Positions 45,658-48,329 of a stretch of 48,329 nt of DNA are shown here, piece after piece. Position 1 is the first letter of the stretch. Each line of letters opens with the position of its first letter. The stretch is from Burkholderiales bacterium (GTDB taxonomy: Bacteria > Pseudomonadota > Gammaproteobacteria > Burkholderiales > Burkholderiaceae_C): positions 1 to 48,329 of the forward strand of contig JAGWMW010000002.1 in NCBI GenBank assembly GCA_028871575.1, given 5' to 3'. The position numbers and the translations under genes were made by a program. The notes beneath the pieces were generated by a model. The model was not told where the DNA came from. It saw nothing but the letters and a program-made list of their open reading frames with translations, and ran no database searches.

Positions 45658-46902
45658 TCAGGCGCGCGCCGCAGCGCCGCCGGGGCGCAGCAGCGCGTCG
45701 CGCCGGGCCAGGGCCGGAAACAGCCGCAGCCACAGCCCCGCCACCGCCAGCGTGGCCAGGCCGCCGAGCACGACCGAGCCCACCGGGCCCATCGCGGCGG
45801 CCGTGGCGCCGGACTCGAACTCGCCGAGCTGGTTCGACGCGCCGATGAAGACCGCGTTGACGGCGCTGACGCGGCCGCGCATCGCGTCGGGCGTCTCCAG
45901 CTGCACCAGGGTCTGGCGGATGACGACGCTCACCATGTCGGCGGCCCCGGTGACGGCCAGCGCCAGCAGCGAGGGCACGAAGCTGCGGGACAGCCCGAAG
46001 GCCAGCGTGGCCGCGCCGTACACCGCGATCGCCCCCAGCAGCAGCGGCCCGGTGCGCCGGCGCACCGGCCAGCGCGCCAGCAGCAGCGACATCGACAGCG
46101 CCCCCACCGCCGGCGCGCTGCGCAGCAGCCCCAGGCCCCAGGGGCCGGTGTGGAGGATGTCGCGCGCGTAGATCGGCAGCAGCGCCGTGGCGCCGCCGAA
46201 GAGCACCGCGAACAGGTCGAGCGAGATCGCCCCCAGTACCACCTTGTGGGCGGCCACGAAGCGCACGCCGGCCAGCAGCGTGTCCAGCGTCACCGGCGCG
46301 GCCGGCGGCGGGGCGTGCCCGTAGCGCAGGCCGGCCACCAGCGTGCAGCCCAGCAGGAACAGCGTGGCGCAACTGCCGTAGGTGAGCGCGGCGCCGCCGG
46401 CGTAGATGAGCCCGCCCAGCGCCGGGCCGGCGATGATCGCGCCCTGCATGCCGGCCGAGCTGAAGGCCAGCGCCCGCGGCAGCAGCGGCGCCGGCACCAG
46501 CAGCGGCGTCAGCGCCTGTTGCGCCGGCATCTGGAAGGCCCGCACGGCCCCCAGCAGCAGGGCCGCCGCCAGCAGGCCGCCGCGGCTGGCCGCATGGCTG
46601 CCGCTGGCCAGGGCCAGCGCCAGGGCGACGGCCACCTGCACCGCCAGGCACAGCGCCACGATGCGGCCGCGGTGGTGGCGGTCGACCACGTGGCCGGCCA
46701 CCAGCACCAGGGCCAACGCCGGGCCGAACTGGGCCAGCCCGACCAGGCCCAGGTCCCAGGCCGAATGGGTCAGGTCGTACATCTGCCAGCCCACGGCCAC
46801 CATCAGCATCTGGCTGCCCGCGGTGGCGGCCAGCCGCGCCAGCCACAGGCGCATGAAGCCGCGGTGGGCACGCAGCGCGGCGCGGTCTTCCCGGTGGCTC
46901 AA
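45658..46902 (-). CDS. MFS exporter (EntS/MFS_3-like)
   Basis: About 414 residues with roughly twelve transmembrane segments, of the major facilitator branch containing enterobactin exporter EntS. Landmarks are FMRLWLARLAATAGSQMLMVAVGWQMYDLT, GHVVDRHHRGRIVALC between helices 2 and 3, and PDAMRGRVSAVNAVFIGASNQLGEFESG. The TTG start at 46902 has GGAG about 9 bases upstream. The first ATG (46854) would cut 16 residues, right up to helix 1. The exported substrate is unknown. It diverges from the kinase gene across 90 bp. Confidence 0.88.
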   Translation of the reverse strand: MSHREDRAALRAHRGFMRLWLARLAATAGSQMLMVAVGWQMYDLTHSAWDLGLVGLAQFGPALALVLVAGHVVDRHHRGRIVALCLAVQVAVALALALASGSHAASRGGLLAAALLLGAVRAFQMPAQQALTPLLVPAPLLPRALAFSSAGMQGAIIAGPALGGLIYAGGAALTYGSCATLFLLGCTLVAGLRYGHAPPPAAPVTLDTLLAGVRFVAAHKVVLGAISLDLFAVLFGGATALLPIYARDILHTGPWGLGLLRSAPAVGALSMSLLLARWPVRRRTGPLLLGAIAVYGAATLAFGLSRSFVPSLLALAVTGAADMVSVVIRQTLVQLETPDAMRGRVSAVNAVFIGASNQLGEFESGATAAAMGPVGSVVLGGLATLAVAGLWLRLFPALARRDALLRPGGAAARA

Positions 46903-46992
46903 GGCGGGGCCTCCGTGCGGCCGCGGCAGCCGCCTTCGTTCACGGCGCGCACGGCCTGGCCCTGGAGTTTCCCTGCTAACCTGACCGCACCC

Positions 46993-48329
46993 ATGGCCCC
47001 GCCCGCCGGCCCCAGCGACCAGCCCAATGCCCTGCCCGCCGGCACCCGGCTGGGCGAGTACGAGGTGCGGGGCGTGATCGGCATCGGCGGCTTCGGCATT
47101 GTCTACCGCGCCTTCGACCACGCGCTCGAGCGCGAAGTGGCGATCAAGGAGTACATGCCCGCGTCCCTGGCCGGCCGCACGCAGGCGCTGCAGGTGTCGC
47201 TGCGCTCGCAGGCCGATGCCGAGACCTTCGCGCTGGGCCTGAAGTCCTTCGTGCAGGAGGCGCGGCTGCTGGCGCAGTTCGACCACCCGTCGCTGGTCAA
47301 GGTGCTGCGCTTCTGGGAGGCCAACGGCACCGCCTACATGGCGATGCCGGTGCTGCAGGGCCGCACCTTGAAGCAGCTGCGCCGGGCGATGGACGGCCCG
47401 CCCACCGAGGCCTGGCTGCGCGCGCTGCTGCAGGCGCTGCTGGGCGCCATCGAGCGGCTGCATGCGCAGGGCGTCTACCACCGCGACATCGCGCCCGACA
47501 ACATCCTGGTCGAGCCCGACGGGCGGCCGGTGCTGCTGGACTTCGGCGCGGCGCGGCGCGTGATCGGCGACCAGACGCACACGCTGACCGCCATCCTCAA
47601 GCCGGCCTACGCGCCGATCGAGCAGTACGGCGAGGCCGGCTCGGTGCGCCAGGGGCCCTGGACCGACATCTACGCGCTCGGCGCGACGCTGCATTACCTG
47701 CTGCTGGGCCGGCCGCCGGCGCCGGCGACGGCGCGCGCGGTCCACGACGAGGCCTCGGCGCTGACGCGCCAGGCTTTGCCGGGCTGCAGCGAGAACTTCC
47801 TGCGCACCATCGACTGGATGCTGGCGCCGCGGCCCGACGACCGCCCGCAAAGCGTGGCCGCGCTGCGCGAGGTGCTCGACGGCCGGGTGGCGCCGCCGCT
47901 GCGGCGGGCTGAATCGGTGCCGAGCTCGCAGTGGGATCGCACCCTCGTGCTGCCGGGCCATGCGCCGCCGCGCGAACCGCCGCCCGAGGACGACGACGCG
48001 ACCCTGGTGCGCCCGTCGGCGCAGGCCCAGACGGCGCCGCGGGCGCCGATGCCGGTGCCGATGCCGGCGCCGCCGGCGCGCTCCGAACCGCCGCCGCCGC
48101 GCCTCGTCCCGCCGCCGACGCAGACGGTGTACACGCCGCCAGCGCCGCCCGCCGGCGGCGGCGTCAGGTCCAAGGCCTTCCCGGTGCTGCTGGGGCTGGG
48201 CGCCGCGGTCGTCGCCGCCGCCGGCGTGATGCTGTGGCCGCGCGCCCCGGCGCCGGTGCAGTTCGCCCCCGCGCCCGCCGCTTCGGCCGTGGTCGCCGCG
48301 GCGCCGCCGGCGTCTGCATCGGTCGCGCC
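46993..48329 (+). CDS. Serine/threonine protein kinase (3' end outside window)
   Basis: At least 445 residues. The kinase domain spans about 20-300: glycine loop GIGGFGIVY, ATP-binding K52 (VAIKEY), catalytic loop YHRDIAPDNILV with D165, and DFG-type D183 (LLDFGAARR). The catalytic-loop Lys (HRDxKPxN) is replaced by Ala, a form common in proteobacterial Hanks kinases. A Pro-rich linker of about 100 residues and one transmembrane helix (about 397-414) follow, so the C-terminus is probably periplasmic. The gene runs off the window, so the sensor part is missing. It diverges from the MFS gene. Confidence 0.9.
   Translation, partial: MAPPAGPSDQPNALPAGTRLGEYEVRGVIGIGGFGIVYRAFDHALEREVAIKEYMPASLAGRTQALQVSLRSQADAETFALGLKSFVQEARLLAQFDHPSLVKVLRFWEANGTAYMAMPVLQGRTLKQLRRAMDGPPTEAWLRALLQALLGAIERLHAQGVYHRDIAPDNILVEPDGRPVLLDFGAARRVIGDQTHTLTAILKPAYAPIEQYGEAGSVRQGPWTDIYALGATLHYLLLGRPPAPATARAVHDEASALTRQALPGCSENFLRTIDWMLAPRPDDRPQSVAALREVLDGRVAPPLRRAESVPSSQWDRTLVLPGHAPPREPPPEDDDATLVRPSAQAQTAPRAPMPVPMPAPPARSEPPPPRLVPPPTQTVYTPPAPPAGGGVRSKAFPVLLGLGAAVVAAAGVMLWPRAPAPVQFAPAPAASAVVAAAPPASASVA

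Overview
The window is very GC-rich (roughly 70 % or more by eye), densely coding DNA. Gene content and protein style suggest a betaproteobacterium of the order Burkholderiales, Rubrivivax/Leptothrix-like. Indicators are the ribF-ileS-lspA block, tcuAB, a DctP-type TRAP transporter, paired acyl-CoA dehydrogenases and a flagellar-sigma-like promoter before a chemoreceptor. This placement is inferred from sequence character, not from a database search. I see no rRNA, tRNA, CRISPR array, prophage or complete insertion sequence. Genes are packed with many 4-bp overlaps, and no gene-free stretch exceeds about 250 bases.

Layout. 1-2717: the end of an ABC transporter ATPase, converging on a ketopantoate reductase-type gene and a DUF962/Mpo1-like membrane protein. 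2767-8669: a tricarboxylate-use operon with tcuA, tcuB, a TRAP binding protein and a fused TRAP permease. 8757-12241: dcd, a YpfJ-type zinc metallopeptidase, a 55-residue basic protein and a large FAD-dependent oxidoreductase. 12275-14408: a FAH-family hydrolase and an SDR, divergent from a cupin protein. 14454-21385 (minus strand): glycosyltransferase, ribF, ileS, lspA, with homogentisate dioxygenase (hmgA) on the opposite strand between ribF and ileS. 21432-25259: three coupled genes for surface glycan synthesis. 25260-28441: an RsuA-type pseudouridine synthase and two acyl-CoA dehydrogenases that look like a heteromeric pair. 28522-30841: a retropepsin-like protease, yajQ and, divergently, murB.

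30831-35772 (minus strand): a lipoprotein with a transglutaminase-like C-H-D triad and TPRs, a VC0807-type membrane protein, a Tat-exported molybdopterin-fold protein, and a hybrid histidine kinase overlapping it. 35918-39226: a 2OG-Fe(II) dioxygenase translationally coupled to a PLP-dependent dehydratase, then a serine carboxypeptidase (S10). 39391-42330 (minus strand): a five-gene run of SDR, DUF985 cupin, CutA, GNAT and RibD-C/DHFR-like. 42566-44983: a chemoreceptor with a C-terminal CZB domain behind a near-perfect FliA promoter. 45008-46902: a pseudouridine synthase and an MFS exporter. 46993 to the end: a Ser/Thr protein kinase cut by the window edge.

The points most worth a second look are the kinase plus molybdopterin-fold pair, the dioxygenase plus dehydratase pair, the tcuAB-TRAP linkage, hmgA inside the ribF-ileS-lspA block, and recurring 12-bp tandem duplications.
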